This document shows positions 18,244 through 32,161 of a DNA stretch of 64,000 bases, piece after piece; within the stretch, counting starts at the first letter, position 1; every line of letters starts with the position of its first letter. The position numbers were made by a program, and so were the translations under genes. The notes under the pieces were generated by a model. The model had not been told where the DNA came from and did not search any database. It worked only from the letters and a program-made list of their open reading frames with translations. Source of the DNA: Caballeronia megalochromosomata (GTDB lineage: Bacteria; Pseudomonadota; Gammaproteobacteria; Burkholderiales; Burkholderiaceae); the NCBI GenBank assembly GCA_001580565.1, contig LRBF01000217.1, positions 19,212-83,211 of the forward strand, given 5' to 3'.

Positions 18244-19569
18244 ATGAGCTGTAAGCCCTTGTTCCGCACGATCTCGGCCGCGGCCGTTCTGGCCTTCGGT
18301 CTTAGCACTGCGGCGCACGCAGCGACGGAAATCCAGTTCTGGCACGCGATGGAAGCCGCGCTCGGTGAGCGCGTGAACGACATCGCCAACGATTTCAACA
18401 AGTCGCAGAGCGAATACAAGATCGTTCCCGTGTTTAAGGGCACATATGACCAGGCGCTCGCGGCGGGAATCGCGGCGTATCGCAGCGGCAACGCGCCCGC
18501 GATCCTGCAGGTCTATGAAGTCGGCACCGCCACGATGATGCAGGCGAAGAAGGCCGTCATCCCGGTCTACGACGTCTTCAAGCAGGCCGACGTGCCACTC
18601 GACGAAAAGGCTTTCGTGCCGACCATCTCCGGGTACTACAGCGACGCGAAGACCGGCCATCTGATCTCGATGCCGTTCAACAGCTCGACGCCTGTTCTGT
18701 ACTACAACAAGGACGCGTTCAAGAAAGCCGGTCTCGATCCGAACCAGCCGCCGAAGACGTGGGCCGATGTCGAAGCCGACGCGAAGAAGCTGAAGGCCGC
18801 CGGTTATTCGTGCGGTTACTCGTCGGGCTGGCAAAGCTGGATTCAGCTCGAAAACTACAGCGCGTGGCATGCCGCGCCGTTCGCGACGAAGAACAACGGC
18901 TTCGACGGTCTCGACGCCAAGCTCGACTTCAACAAGCCGCTACAGGTCGCGCATATCCAGTTCCTGCAGAACATGGCGAAGGAAGGCACGTTCACGTATG
19001 TGGGTCGCAAGGACGAGCCGGTGTCGAAGTTCTATAGCGGCGACTGCGGCATCATCACGAACTCGTCGGGCTCGCGCGCGACCATCGCGAAATTCGCGAA
19101 GTTCGATTACGGCGTCGGCATGATGCCCTACGACGCGAACGTGAAGGGTGCGCCGCAGAACGCGATCATCGGCGGCGCGAGCCTGTGGGTGTTGTCGGGC
19201 AAGGATCCGGCCGTCTACAAGGGCGTCGCGAAGTTTCTCGCGTATCTGTCGACGCCGGAAGTCGCGGCGAAGTGGCATCAGGACACGGGCTATCTGCCGG
19301 TCACGCAGGCCGCGTACGCGCTCACGCAGAAGCAGGGCTTCTATGAGAAGAACCCCGGCGCGGACATCGCGATCAGGCAGATGCTGAACAAACCGCCGCT
19401 TCCGTACACGAAGGGCCTGCGTCTTGGCAACATGCCGCAGATCCGCACGATCGTCGACGAAGAGCTGGAGCAGGTCTGGGCCGACAAGAAGACGCCGCAG
19501 CAAGCGCTCGACGCGTCAGTGCAACGCGGCGATGAACTCCTGCGCCGCTTCGAGAAAGCCGGCAACTAA
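18244..19569 (+). CDS. ugpB: sn-Glycerol-3-phosphate ABC transporter, periplasmic binding protein UgpB
   Basis: A 441-residue periplasmic solute-binding protein for glycerol-3-phosphate and glycerophosphodiesters. A signal peptide (1-26, ending AAHA) precedes IQFWHAMEAALGERV, the typical start of UgpB. A good AAGGAG sits 6-7 bases before ATG 18244. It leads the operon ugpB-A-E-C-Q, which in other bacteria is induced under phosphate starvation through PhoB; I could not identify a pho box in the 42 bases before it. Confidence 0.96.
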   Translation: MSCKPLFRTISAAAVLAFGLSTAAHAATEIQFWHAMEAALGERVNDIANDFNKSQSEYKIVPVFKGTYDQALAAGIAAYRSGNAPAILQVYEVGTATMMQAKKAVIPVYDVFKQADVPLDEKAFVPTISGYYSDAKTGHLISMPFNSSTPVLYYNKDAFKKAGLDPNQPPKTWADVEADAKKLKAAGYSCGYSSGWQSWIQLENYSAWHAAPFATKNNGFDGLDAKLDFNKPLQVAHIQFLQNMAKEGTFTYVGRKDEPVSKFYSGDCGIITNSSGSRATIAKFAKFDYGVGMMPYDANVKGAPQNAIIGGASLWVLSGKDPAVYKGVAKFLAYLSTPEVAAKWHQDTGYLPVTQAAYALTQKQGFYEKNPGADIAIRQMLNKPPLPYTKGLRLGNMPQIRTIVDEELEQVWADKKTPQQALDASVQRGDELLRRFEKAGN

Positions 19570-19620
19570 GGCGCACGCGCCCGCGATCATTGCGGGCGCT
19601 TCCGTTCGGGACATCAACGC

Positions 19621-20505
19621 ATGGAAAAACGATCTCGTTTCGATACGAGCGTCTTGCCGTATCTGCTCGTCGCGCCGCAACTCGCGATCACCGCGCTGTT
19701 CTTTCTCTGGCCGGCGGGCGAAGCGCTCTGGCAGGCGACGCAAAGTCAGGACGCGTTCGGCACGTCGAGCGAGTTCGTCGGGCTGGCGAACTTCAGGCAG
19801 TTGTTCGCCGATCCGCTCTATCTCTCGTCGTTCAACACGACGATGATCTTCTGCTCGCTCGTCACCGTGTCGGGCCTCGTGATCTCGCTCCTGCTCGCCG
19901 CCTGCGCCGATCGCGTGACGCGCGGTGCGAAGGCGTATCAGACGCTGCTCATCTGGCCGTACGCGGTCGCGCCCGCGATCGCCGCCGTGCTGTGGTCGTT
20001 CCTGTTCAATCCGAGCATCGGGCTCGTGACGTATGCGCTCGCCAAGCAGGGCATCGTCTGGAATCACGCGCTCAACGGCACGCAGGCGATGTTCCTCGTC
20101 GTGCTCGCGTCGGTGTGGAAGCAGGTCAGCTACAACTTCCTGTTCTTCTATGCGGGCCTTCAGGCGATTCCGCAATCGCTGATCGAAGCCGCCGCCATCG
20201 ACGGCGCCGGGCCCGTGCGACGCTTCTTCGGCATCGCGCTGCCGCTTTTGTCGCCCACGTCCTTCTTCCTGCTCGTCGTGAACCTCGTCTACGCGTTCTT
20301 CGATACCTTCCCCGTCATCGATGCCGCAACCGGCGGCGGTCCCGCGCAATCGACCAAGACGCTCATCTACAAGATCTTCGCGGAAGGCTTTCAGGGACTC
20401 GATATCGGCTCCTCAGGCGCGCAATCGGTGGTGCTGATGGCGATCGTCGTTTTGTTGACGGTGATCCAGTTCCGCTTCGTCGAGCGCAGGGTGCAATACT
20501 CATGA
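19621..20505 (+). CDS. ugpA: Glycerol-3-phosphate ABC transporter permease UgpA
   Basis: A 294-residue inner-membrane permease with about six membrane segments and the EAA loop EAAAIDGAGPVRRFFGIALP that contacts the UgpC ATPase. It lies 51 bases after ugpB, and its stop overlaps the ugpE start (ATGA). It pairs with UgpE to form the translocation channel. Confidence 0.96.
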   Translation: MEKRSRFDTSVLPYLLVAPQLAITALFFLWPAGEALWQATQSQDAFGTSSEFVGLANFRQLFADPLYLSSFNTTMIFCSLVTVSGLVISLLLAACADRVTRGAKAYQTLLIWPYAVAPAIAAVLWSFLFNPSIGLVTYALAKQGIVWNHALNGTQAMFLVVLASVWKQVSYNFLFFYAGLQAIPQSLIEAAAIDGAGPVRRFFGIALPLLSPTSFFLLVVNLVYAFFDTFPVIDAATGGGPAQSTKTLIYKIFAEGFQGLDIGSSGAQSVVLMAIVVLLTVIQFRFVERRVQYS

Positions 20506-21347
20506 TCGAAAATCGTCGCGGCTTCGATATCTTCTGTCACGCGGTGCTGTTGCTCGGCGTCGCGTTGATCGTGTTTCCGGTTTATGTCGCGTTCTGCGCG
20601 GCCACGATGAATTCGAAGGAAGTGTTCAGCGTGCCGCTTTCGTTGATTCCGAGCACGCATCTCTTCGAGAACGTCGCGCATATCTGGACGCACGGCAGCG
20701 GCAACGCGGCGGCGCCGTTCGGTCTCATGCTGCTGAACAGCCTCGTGATGGCGCTCGTGATTTCGATCGGCAAGATCGCGGTGTCGATCGTCTCCGCGTA
20801 TGCCATCGTGTTCTTTCGCTTTCCGATGAAGAACCTCGCGTTCTGGCTCATCTTCATCACGCTGATGCTGCCCGTCGAAGTGCGCATCTTTCCGACGGTG
20901 CAGGTCGTCTCATCGATGCATCTGTCGAACACGTACGCGGGATTGACGCTGCCGCTCATCGCATCGGCGACGGCGACGTTTCTCTTCCGCCAGTTTTTCA
21001 TGACGTTGCCCGACGAGCTGATGGAAGCGGCGCGCATCGACGGCGCGGGTCCGCTGCGCTTCTTCTGGGACGTCGTGCTGCCGCTTTCGAAGACGAACAT
21101 CGCGGCGCTCTTCGTGATTACGTTCATCTACGGCTGGAACCAGTATCTCTGGCCGATTCTCATCACCAACGAAGTGTCGCTGCAGACGGCGGTGGTCGGC
21201 ATCAAGAGCATGATCGCGTCGGGCGATACCGCGACCGAATGGCACCTGGTGATGGCGGCGACGCTGCTCGCGATGCTGCCGCCGCTCGCCGTCGTCCTGA
21301 CGATGCAGCGCTGGTTCGTGCGCGGACTCGTGGACTCAGAGAAATAA
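20502..21347 (+). CDS. ugpE: Glycerol-3-phosphate ABC transporter permease UgpE
   Basis: A 281-residue permease with six predicted membrane segments and the EAA loop MEAARIDGAGPLRFFWDVVL. It starts at ATG 20502, overlapping ugpA by 4 bases, and is followed 16 bases later by ugpC. Length and motif order match the second permease of Ugp systems (MalG-type). Confidence 0.96.
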   Translation: MIENRRGFDIFCHAVLLLGVALIVFPVYVAFCAATMNSKEVFSVPLSLIPSTHLFENVAHIWTHGSGNAAAPFGLMLLNSLVMALVISIGKIAVSIVSAYAIVFFRFPMKNLAFWLIFITLMLPVEVRIFPTVQVVSSMHLSNTYAGLTLPLIASATATFLFRQFFMTLPDELMEAARIDGAGPLRFFWDVVLPLSKTNIAALFVITFIYGWNQYLWPILITNEVSLQTAVVGIKSMIASGDTATEWHLVMAATLLAMLPPLAVVLTMQRWFVRGLVDSEK

Positions 21348-21363
21348 CGGAGAAGGCTGATCG

Positions 21364-22449
21364 ATGGCCGCATTGAATCTCAAAGGCGTAAAGAAAACGT
21401 ACGACGGCTCGAATTACGTGCTCCACGGCATTGATGTGGCGATCGATGATGGCGAGTTCGTCGTGATGGTCGGGCCGTCCGGCTGCGGAAAGTCGACGCT
21501 GCTGCGCATGGTCGCGGGACTCGAAAGCGTGTCCGAGGGCGCGATCGAAATCGGCGGCAAGGTCGTGAACAAGCTGGAGCCGAAGGATCGCGATATCGCG
21601 ATGGTTTTTCAGAACTACGCACTTTATCCGCACATGAGCGTCGCGCAGAATATGGCGTATGCGCTGAAGATCGGCGGCGCGGACCGGAAGACCATCGACT
21701 CGCGCGTGGCCAATGCAGCGCGCATACTGGAACTCGAGCATTTGCTCGCGCGCAAGCCGCGCGAATTGTCGGGCGGGCAGCGGCAGCGCGTCGCAATGGG
21801 CCGCGCGATCGTGCGCGAGCCGGCCGTGTTTCTGTTCGACGAACCGCTTTCGAATCTCGACGCCAAGCTGCGTGTGCAGATGCGCCTCGAAATTCAGCGC
21901 CTGCACGCGCGTCTGGCCACCACGAGCCTGTACGTCACGCACGATCAGATCGAAGCCATGACGCTCGCGCAGCGCGTCATCGTGATGAACAAGGGGCACG
22001 CCGAGCAGATCGGCGCGCCGACCGAAGTGTATGAGCGTCCGGCAACGGTGTTCGTCGCGAGCTTCATTGGTTCACCGGCGATGAATCTGCTCGAAGGCCG
22101 CCTGTCCGAAGACGGATCGACCTTCGGCGTCGCGGGCGAAGGGCCTATGCTGCCGGTCGCGGGTGCGAGTGGCGTGACGAGTGCAATGCACGGGCGCGAA
22201 TGGATCGTCGGCATTCGTCCGGAACACATGACGCCCGGCAACGGCAGCGGACCGCGCGCGACGCTCGAAGTCGATTCGGCTGAATTGCTCGGCGCGGACA
22301 ATCTCGCGCACGGCAGATGGGGCAAGCACGACGTGGCGGCGCGCTTGCCGCACGAACATCGTCCGCAGCGCGGCGAGCGGCTCGATGTTTCGTTGCCCGC
22401 GCGGCATCTGCATTTCTTCGATCCGGCAACGGGATTACGCGCCAATTGA
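21364..22449 (+). CDS. ugpC: Glycerol-3-phosphate import ATP-binding protein UgpC
   Basis: A 361-residue ABC ATPase. Walker A is GPSGCGKST at 37-45, the signature is LSGGQRQR, and Walker B is VFLFDEPLSNLD. A C-terminal TOBE-type regulatory domain starts near residue 240. It energises UgpAE. Operon position and the MalK/UgpC-type C-terminal domain support the assignment. Confidence 0.96.
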   Translation: MAALNLKGVKKTYDGSNYVLHGIDVAIDDGEFVVMVGPSGCGKSTLLRMVAGLESVSEGAIEIGGKVVNKLEPKDRDIAMVFQNYALYPHMSVAQNMAYALKIGGADRKTIDSRVANAARILELEHLLARKPRELSGGQRQRVAMGRAIVREPAVFLFDEPLSNLDAKLRVQMRLEIQRLHARLATTSLYVTHDQIEAMTLAQRVIVMNKGHAEQIGAPTEVYERPATVFVASFIGSPAMNLLEGRLSEDGSTFGVAGEGPMLPVAGASGVTSAMHGREWIVGIRPEHMTPGNGSGPRATLEVDSAELLGADNLAHGRWGKHDVAARLPHEHRPQRGERLDVSLPARHLHFFDPATGLRAN

Positions 22450-22463
22450 CTGGAGCTTACGCG

Positions 22464-23216
22464 ATGAGAACCTGGCCTTATCCCGCGATCGTCGCGCATC
22501 GGGGCGGCGGCAAGCTCGCACCGGAGAACACGCTCGAAGCGATCGACGTGGGCGCGCGCTTCGGCCACAAGATGATCGAGTTCGACGCGAAGCTCTCCGC
22601 TGACGATATCGTCTTCCTGCTGCACGACGACGCGGTGGACCGCACGTCGAACGGACGCGGCGCGGCGAAAGCGATGACCTACGCGCAACTGCACGCGCTC
22701 GATGCGGGAAGCTGGTTCAGCTCGGAGTTTGCCAACGCGCACATGCCGACGCTCGCACAAGTGTATGAACGATGCGCGAAGCATGGGCTGGCGGCGAACA
22801 TCGAGATCAAGCCGAGTCAGGGACGCGACGTGGAAACGGGCGTGCGTGTTGCGCGCGAGGCAGCGCGTCTGTGGACGGATGCCGAACCCGCGCCGCTGGT
22901 GTCGTCTTTTTCATACGCGGCGCTGGAAGCCGCGCGCGATGTCGCGCCGAATCTTCCGCGCGGCATGCTGTACGAACGCGTTCCGGAGAACTGGCGCGCG
23001 CAGACCGCGGCGCTATCGTGCGTGTCGCTGCACGCGAATCATCGCGCGCTCGACGAAGCACTCGTCACGCAGATCAAGGATGCAGGCTTGCGCATCCTCG
23101 CCTACACGGTGAACGATCCGGCGCGCGCGCGTCTGCTCGCGCAATGGGGCGTCGATGCGATCTGCACGGATCGCATCGACATCATTGGCGCGGATTTTCT
23201 GGAAGCGGCCGATTGA
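22464..23216 (+). CDS. ugpQ: Glycerophosphodiester phosphodiesterase UgpQ
   Basis: A 250-residue cytoplasmic GDPD-fold enzyme releasing glycerol-3-phosphate from glycerophosphodiesters brought in by UgpBAEC. The catalytic motif AHRGGGKLAPENTL and the metal/acid motif EFDAKLS, then LLHDDAVDRTSNG, are clear, as is NIEIKPSQG. It starts at ATG 22464, 14 bases after ugpC, and ends 4 bases from the end of the convergent DUF883 gene; no terminator is seen between them. Confidence 0.95.
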   Translation: MRTWPYPAIVAHRGGGKLAPENTLEAIDVGARFGHKMIEFDAKLSADDIVFLLHDDAVDRTSNGRGAAKAMTYAQLHALDAGSWFSSEFANAHMPTLAQVYERCAKHGLAANIEIKPSQGRDVETGVRVAREAARLWTDAEPAPLVSSFSYAALEAARDVAPNLPRGMLYERVPENWRAQTAALSCVSLHANHRALDEALVTQIKDAGLRILAYTVNDPARARLLAQWGVDAICTDRIDIIGADFLEAAD

Positions 23217-23220
23217 AACG

Positions 23221-23598
23221 TCAGCGCACGCGCGCGAGCAACACGCCCGCGACCAGCGCCAGGCCGCCGACGAGCGCGATCGTCTGCCACGGCTTTTCGT
23301 GAAGGTAGGCGTCCGCGTCTTCGAATGCGGCGCCTGCGCGTTCACGAAGCGCGGCGTGCGTATCGTTCAGGCGTGCGCGGGCGCTGTCGAGGCGCTCGCC
23401 GATCTGCGCGCGTAGCGCAGCCGCATCGGCCGATGTGCCTTCGGCCAGCGTGCTTTCGAGTTCGCTGAGAAGCGTGCGGAGCTCGACGCCGATATCCTCG
23501 GCCGCTTCACGGCCATGCCGCGCCATGCGGCGTGCGCGACGGCTCGTCGTGCTCCAGGAATCTCCGATGGCGTCTCGCGTATTAGGCAGTGCGTTCAT
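23221..23598 (-). CDS. DUF883 (ElaB/YqjD-like) membrane-anchored protein
   Basis: A 125-residue protein with a charged, helical, Arg/Ala/Glu-rich body (about 15-100) and one C-terminal membrane segment (about 105-122) ending LLARVR. This is the DUF883 architecture; the E. coli members YqjD and ElaB bind ribosomes at the membrane in stationary phase. The ATG at 23598 has GGAGCG about 5 bases upstream. It is convergent with ugpQ. Function here is unknown. Confidence 0.85.
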   Translation of the reverse strand: MNALPNTRDAIGDSWSTTSRRARRMARHGREAAEDIGVELRTLLSELESTLAEGTSADAAALRAQIGERLDSARARLNDTHAALRERAGAAFEDADAYLHEKPWQTIALVGGLALVAGVLLARVR

Positions 23599-23800
23599 AG
23601 ATCGCTCCGATGGATGAGTCGTGGATAGCCCGCCGGAAAGGCGGGAAAACCCATCATGCAGCAAATTCGATGCCGGTGCTTCGCCTTGCGCGATGCTTCG
23701 GTAAGCGCGACCGCGATACTTCTTATGCGTCCGTCAACGCGTAAGAACTGCAAGCGATTCCTTCACTCGAAGGTCACATTTACAAGCGCGACGCTGGAAA

Positions 23801-23845
23801 AAACAAAATCGCCGGCATGTGTGAATCATGCCGGCGATTTGTTTC
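23801..23845 (-). terminator. Intrinsic terminator after the OmpW-like gene
   Basis: AAATCGCCGGCATG and CATGCCGGCGATTT (23806-23840) form a 14-bp stem with a 7-base loop. On the minus strand it is followed by a T-rich run, about 55 bases beyond the stop of the OmpW-type gene. Confidence 0.88.
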
Positions 23846-23895
23846 TTTTGACAGCGCGCTTATATCGTCATTACATGCCGATAAGCAACTCAACA

Positions 23896-24621
23896 TTAGA
23901 AGCGATAGCCCACTCGCAAATATGTGACGATCGGGTTGAGCGTGATTTTCGCCTGAGACTGAACATTGAGCGTGCCGACCGGCGTTTGCGCCTGCGTGCT
24001 CAGCTTCGCCGTGGCCTTCAAAGGAATGAACGACACGGAAAATGCAGCGAACCAGTGTTCTGTGAAATTGTAGGTCGCGCCGAGATTAAACACGGGCGCC
24101 CACGAACTATCCGTGTCGACGGTGGTCGGACCATGCAGGACCGAGCCTTCGAATTGCTGATTCGTGATCTGCGCATCGGTGAACCAGGTCCGCGTCACGC
24201 CAAGGCCGACGAACGGACGGAACTTCGCCGTAGGAGCATTGAAGAAGTATTTGAACAGCAGCGTGGGGCTCCACTGCTTGGCGCTGCCGAGCTTGCCGTA
24301 CTGCGAGAAGCTGCCTGTGCCTTCGAGATCGAACGTGGGTGGTATGCCCATTTCGAGTTCGGCTGCGATGTGGTCGGTGGCGAAGTAGCCGAATGTGAAG
24401 CCGGCTGTGTCAGCGCTCGAAATGCCCGCGCCCGTACCGGGAAGATCGATATTGACCGGAGATCCGCCTACACTTGTTTCTTTGAGCGGACCACTGCTGT
24501 CTTGCGGGGCAAAGTGAAACCAGCCTGCTGTTGCATAGAAGGACCCAGCAGATTGCGCATGTGCCGCGGTCGACACACACGCTAATGCAGCGATCCCCGT
24601 GATGACTTGTTTTATTTTCAA
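23896..24621 (-). CDS. ompW: OmpW-family outer membrane protein
   Basis: A 241-residue eight-stranded beta-barrel precursor. A signal peptide (about 1-21, ending AAHAQ) is followed by alternating strands and a C-terminal phenylalanine (YLRVGYRF) needed for Bam-mediated insertion. The motif KYFFNAPTAKFRPFVGLGVT is typical of OmpW. The start is inferred as TTG at 24621 because TTGGAGGAG lies 8 bases upstream; longer in-frame starts would destroy the signal peptide. OmpW proteins form small hydrophobic channels; the substrate here is unknown. Confidence 0.85.
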   Translation of the reverse strand: MKIKQVITGIAALACVSTAAHAQSAGSFYATAGWFHFAPQDSSGPLKETSVGGSPVNIDLPGTGAGISSADTAGFTFGYFATDHIAAELEMGIPPTFDLEGTGSFSQYGKLGSAKQWSPTLLFKYFFNAPTAKFRPFVGLGVTRTWFTDAQITNQQFEGSVLHGPTTVDTDSSWAPVFNLGATYNFTEHWFAAFSVSFIPLKATAKLSTQAQTPVGTLNVQSQAKITLNPIVTYLRVGYRF

Positions 24622-24827
24622 TTTGTGCTCCTCCAAAAAAGCACGCTCATTATGAACACAACATTTCACATAAACCATAGCGTTGCCGTAGAGCATTTTC
24701 CCTAGGGCAAAGAGCGGCTTTGGGGCCTCGTTGCACGGCACTTGCATGTGTTTTGTCCATGCTGCCGCAACGGCTCCGAAAGGCCCCCGATCGGGGTAAC
24801 ACAAATGCGACCAACGGAATATCCAGA

Positions 24828-25535
24828 ATGGCACGGCTTGCACGACTCTACGTTCCCGAACAGCCGCAGCATGTCATCCTGCGTGGTCTCGACCAGCAAC
24901 CTGCCTTCGTCGACGACCAGGACTACGAGCTCTTCATCGACTGCTTGAGGACTGCTTCACGTGATCATCACCTCTCCATTCACGCCTATGCGCTGATGCC
25001 GCAAGCGGTGCATCTGCTCGTCACGCCTCGCGACGAGTCCAGCTTGCCCAAAGCGATGCAGGCCGTAGGACGTCGTTACGTAGCGCACTTCAATCGCCGT
25101 TACATGCGACGCGGCACACTGTGGGAAGGTCGCTATCGCGCCACGGTCATCGAGGGCGAACGATACTTCCTGCTCGCCACGCGCGTCGTCGAGATGGCGC
25201 CCGTGCGCGCGCAACTCGTCGCGGCGCCGCAGGACTACAAGTGGTCGAGCTTTCGTCATCACATCGGGCTTGCACTGGATGGCCTCATCACCGACCATCC
25301 GCTCTTCTGGTCGCTCGGCAACACGCCGTTCGAACGCCAGCACGCGTACAAGGAGTTGTGCGAACAACCGCTCGACGAACGCGAGGCCAACCGTCTCCTG
25401 CAAGCGACACTCAAAGGTTGGGTGCTGGGCAGCGATGCGTATCGCGAATGGGCATCGCATGCAGCGAACCGTCGCGTGTCGCCGCTGCCGCGCGGACGTC
25501 CGCGCAAGATCCGCGAAACGCCACAGCCGCAATAA
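24828..25535 (+). CDS. REP-associated (Y1/HUH-type) transposase-like protein, degenerate active site
   Basis: A 235-residue member of the IS200-like TnpA/RAYT family, recognised by GTLWEGRYRA (96-105), the WSSFRHH motif and overall layout. The usual MPNHVHLL metal motif reads MPQAVHLL here (57-64), so the first histidine of HUH is Ala60 and only His62 remains. The probable nucleophile Tyr113 (in ERYFLL) is kept. No terminal inverted repeats or clear REP array are seen nearby, and a terminator follows. Codon use looks like the host's. It may be a domesticated DNA-binding protein; not an active insertion sequence on this evidence. Confidence 0.8.
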   Translation: MARLARLYVPEQPQHVILRGLDQQPAFVDDQDYELFIDCLRTASRDHHLSIHAYALMPQAVHLLVTPRDESSLPKAMQAVGRRYVAHFNRRYMRRGTLWEGRYRATVIEGERYFLLATRVVEMAPVRAQLVAAPQDYKWSSFRHHIGLALDGLITDHPLFWSLGNTPFERQHAYKELCEQPLDEREANRLLQATLKGWVLGSDAYREWASHAANRRVSPLPRGRPRKIRETPQPQ

Positions 25536-25560
25536 CGGCCTTGGGCGGCAAATCTGAAGC

Positions 25561-25607
25561 AAAAATGAAACGGCGTCTCGAATTTTTGAGGTTCGCCGTT
25601 TCTTTTT
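25561..25607 (+). terminator. Intrinsic terminator after the RAYT-like gene
   Basis: GAAACGGCG at 25567-25575 pairs with CGCCGTTTC at 25594-25602, followed by five T's. It insulates the RAYT-like gene from gltB. Confidence 0.85.
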
Positions 25608-25857
25608 CCCGATTATCGATGCGACCCCAATATAATGGGGCACGCTTGCACCATATCGATAATTGGTGTCATATCATCAAGTTTTATTTGCCATCTTTTT
25701 GATTCGTCGCGTATATTTCGATTTCCGGCGATTGCCGCGGTGCAGCGTGCCGCGCACGACCGTGCTTCGTGACATACCGAGTTGAAAAAACGGTCGCGAG
25801 CGACAAGAAAATGGTTCAACGGCCGAGTCGGCCCCTCACAGTAGAGACGGTGTCCCC
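25608..25857 (+). promoter_or_regulatory. gltB upstream regulatory region with nested inverted repeats
   Basis: About 250 bases without a gene precede gltB, much more AT-rich than the rest of the window. ATTATCGAT (25612-25620) has an inverted copy ATCGATAAT (25655-25663). Between them CCCC-AATATAAT-GGGG (25625-25640) encloses a TATAAT hexamer. CACCA (25649-25653) faces TGGTG (25664-25668). These could be operator half-sites or an RNA structure in the leader; no known factor is assigned. A promoter for gltBD must lie here or nearby, but a well-spaced -35 is not evident. Confidence 0.5.
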
Positions 25858-30561
<4,704 letters not shown>

Positions 30562-30642
30562 GGCGCGAATCGCAACATTTAGAAAGGCTCTCCGGTGCGT
30601 GTGCATCGGGGAGCGCGATCCTCACCAAATACAGAGAAAGAA

Positions 30643-32109
30643 ATGGGCAAGGCAACCGGTTTTCTCGAATTCGAACGCCGCCACGAGGCGTACGAAGCAC
30701 CGCTGACCCGCGTCAAGCATTACAAGGAATTCGTCGCCGCGCTGACGGACGAAGACGCCAAGGTTCAGGGCGCGCGCTGCATGGATTGCGGCATTCCGTT
30801 CTGCAACAACGGCTGCCCGGTCAACAACGTCATTCCGGACTTCAACGATCTCGTGTTCCAGCAGGACTGGAAGAGCGCGATCAACGTGCTGCATTCGACC
30901 AACAACTTCCCGGAGTTCACGGGCCGCATCTGCCCGGCGCCGTGCGAAGCGGCGTGTACGCTCGGCATCAACGACGATCCGGTCGGCATCAAGTCGATCG
31001 AGCACGCGATCATCGACAAGGCGTTCGCCGAAGGCTGGGTCGTGCCGCAGCCGCCGAAGCACAAGACCGGCAAGAAGGTCGCGGTCGTCGGTTCGGGTCC
31101 TGCGGGTCTCGCGGCCGCGCAACAGCTCGGACGCGCGGGGCATGAAGTCGTCGTGTTCGAGAAGAACGATCGCATCGGCGGTCTGCTGCGTTACGGCATT
31201 CCCGACTTCAAGCTGGAGAAGTGGCTGATCGATCGCCGCATGCGCCAGATGGAAGCGGAAGGCGTGTCGTTCCGCACGAATGTGTTCATCGGCCGCGATG
31301 CGCTGCCGGAATACATCGCGAATACGGCGAAGGAAACCATCACGCCGGACGAACTGAAGGAACAGTTCGACGCGGTCGTGATCGCGGGCGGTTCGGAAAC
31401 GCCGCGCGATTTGCCGGTGCCGGGGCGCGAGCTGGAAGGCATCTATTACGCGATGGAATTCCTGCCGCAGCAGAACAAGGTCAACGCCGGCGACAAGCTG
31501 ACGGATCAACTGCTCGCGAAGGGCAAGCATGTCGTCGTGATCGGCGGCGGCGATACGGGCTCGGATTGCGTCGGCACGTCGAACCGCCATGGCGCGAAGG
31601 ACGTGACGCAGTTCGAACTGCTCGCGCAACCGCCCGAGGAAGAGAACAAGCCGCTCGTGTGGCCGTACTGGCCGATCAAGCTGCGCACGTCGTCGTCGCA
31701 TGAAGAAGGTTGCGAGCGCGATTGGTCCGTGGCGACGAAGCGCTTCGAGGGCAAGAACGGCAAGGTCGAGAAGCTGATCGCGGTGCGCGTCGAGTGGAAG
31801 GGCGGCAAGATGCAGGAAGTGCCGAACAGCGAGTTCGAAATGAAGGCCGATCTCGTGCTGCTCGCGATGGGCTTCACGCAACCGGTGTCGCCGGTGCTGG
31901 AAGCGTTTGGCGTCGAGAAGGATGCGCGCGGGAACGTGCGTGCCGCGACCGAAGGCGACAAGGCGTATTACACGTCGGTGGACAAGGTGTTCACGGCGGG
32001 CGATATGCGTCGTGGTCAGTCGCTGGTCGTCTGGGCCATTCGCGAAGGACGTCAGTGCGCACGATCGGTCGATGCGTATCTGATGGGGGCGAGCGAGTTG
32101 CCGCGGTAA
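30643..32109 (+). CDS. gltD: Glutamate synthase (NADPH), small subunit
   Basis: A 488-residue FAD- and NADPH-binding subunit that feeds electrons to GltB. The N-terminal cysteine cluster CMDCGIPFC...CPVNN and the later CPAPCEAAC hold [4Fe-4S] clusters. The FAD motif VAVVGSGPAGLAAA and NADPH motif VVVIGGGDTGSDC are clear. The ATG at 30643 (MGKATGFLEF) has a GAGAAAG site; an earlier GTG at 30595 is rejected. Ends at a strong terminator shared with the convergent cassette. Confidence 0.98.
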   Translation: MGKATGFLEFERRHEAYEAPLTRVKHYKEFVAALTDEDAKVQGARCMDCGIPFCNNGCPVNNVIPDFNDLVFQQDWKSAINVLHSTNNFPEFTGRICPAPCEAACTLGINDDPVGIKSIEHAIIDKAFAEGWVVPQPPKHKTGKKVAVVGSGPAGLAAAQQLGRAGHEVVVFEKNDRIGGLLRYGIPDFKLEKWLIDRRMRQMEAEGVSFRTNVFIGRDALPEYIANTAKETITPDELKEQFDAVVIAGGSETPRDLPVPGRELEGIYYAMEFLPQQNKVNAGDKLTDQLLAKGKHVVVIGGGDTGSDCVGTSNRHGAKDVTQFELLAQPPEEENKPLVWPYWPIKLRTSSSHEEGCERDWSVATKRFEGKNGKVEKLIAVRVEWKGGKMQEVPNSEFEMKADLVLLAMGFTQPVSPVLEAFGVEKDARGNVRAATEGDKAYYTSVDKVFTAGDMRRGQSLVVWAIREGRQCARSVDAYLMGASELPR

Positions 32110-32127
32110 GTTTTCGAGCGGCGATGC

Positions 32128-32157
32128 AAAAAGGCCACGCGGTTGCGTGGCCTTTTT
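32128..32157. terminator. Bidirectional terminator between gltD and the DUF1828 cassette
   Basis: AAAAAGGCCACGC and GCGTGGCCTTTTT (32128-32157) form a 13-bp stem around GGTT. It ends gltD on plus and lies 4 bases beyond the cassette's last stop on minus. Confidence 0.93.
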
Positions 32158-32161
32158 GTTT

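Noticed and set aside
24828..25535. An active insertion sequence
   Set aside because: No terminal repeats or target duplication are visible and the HUH metal motif is broken; kept as a transposase-related gene only.
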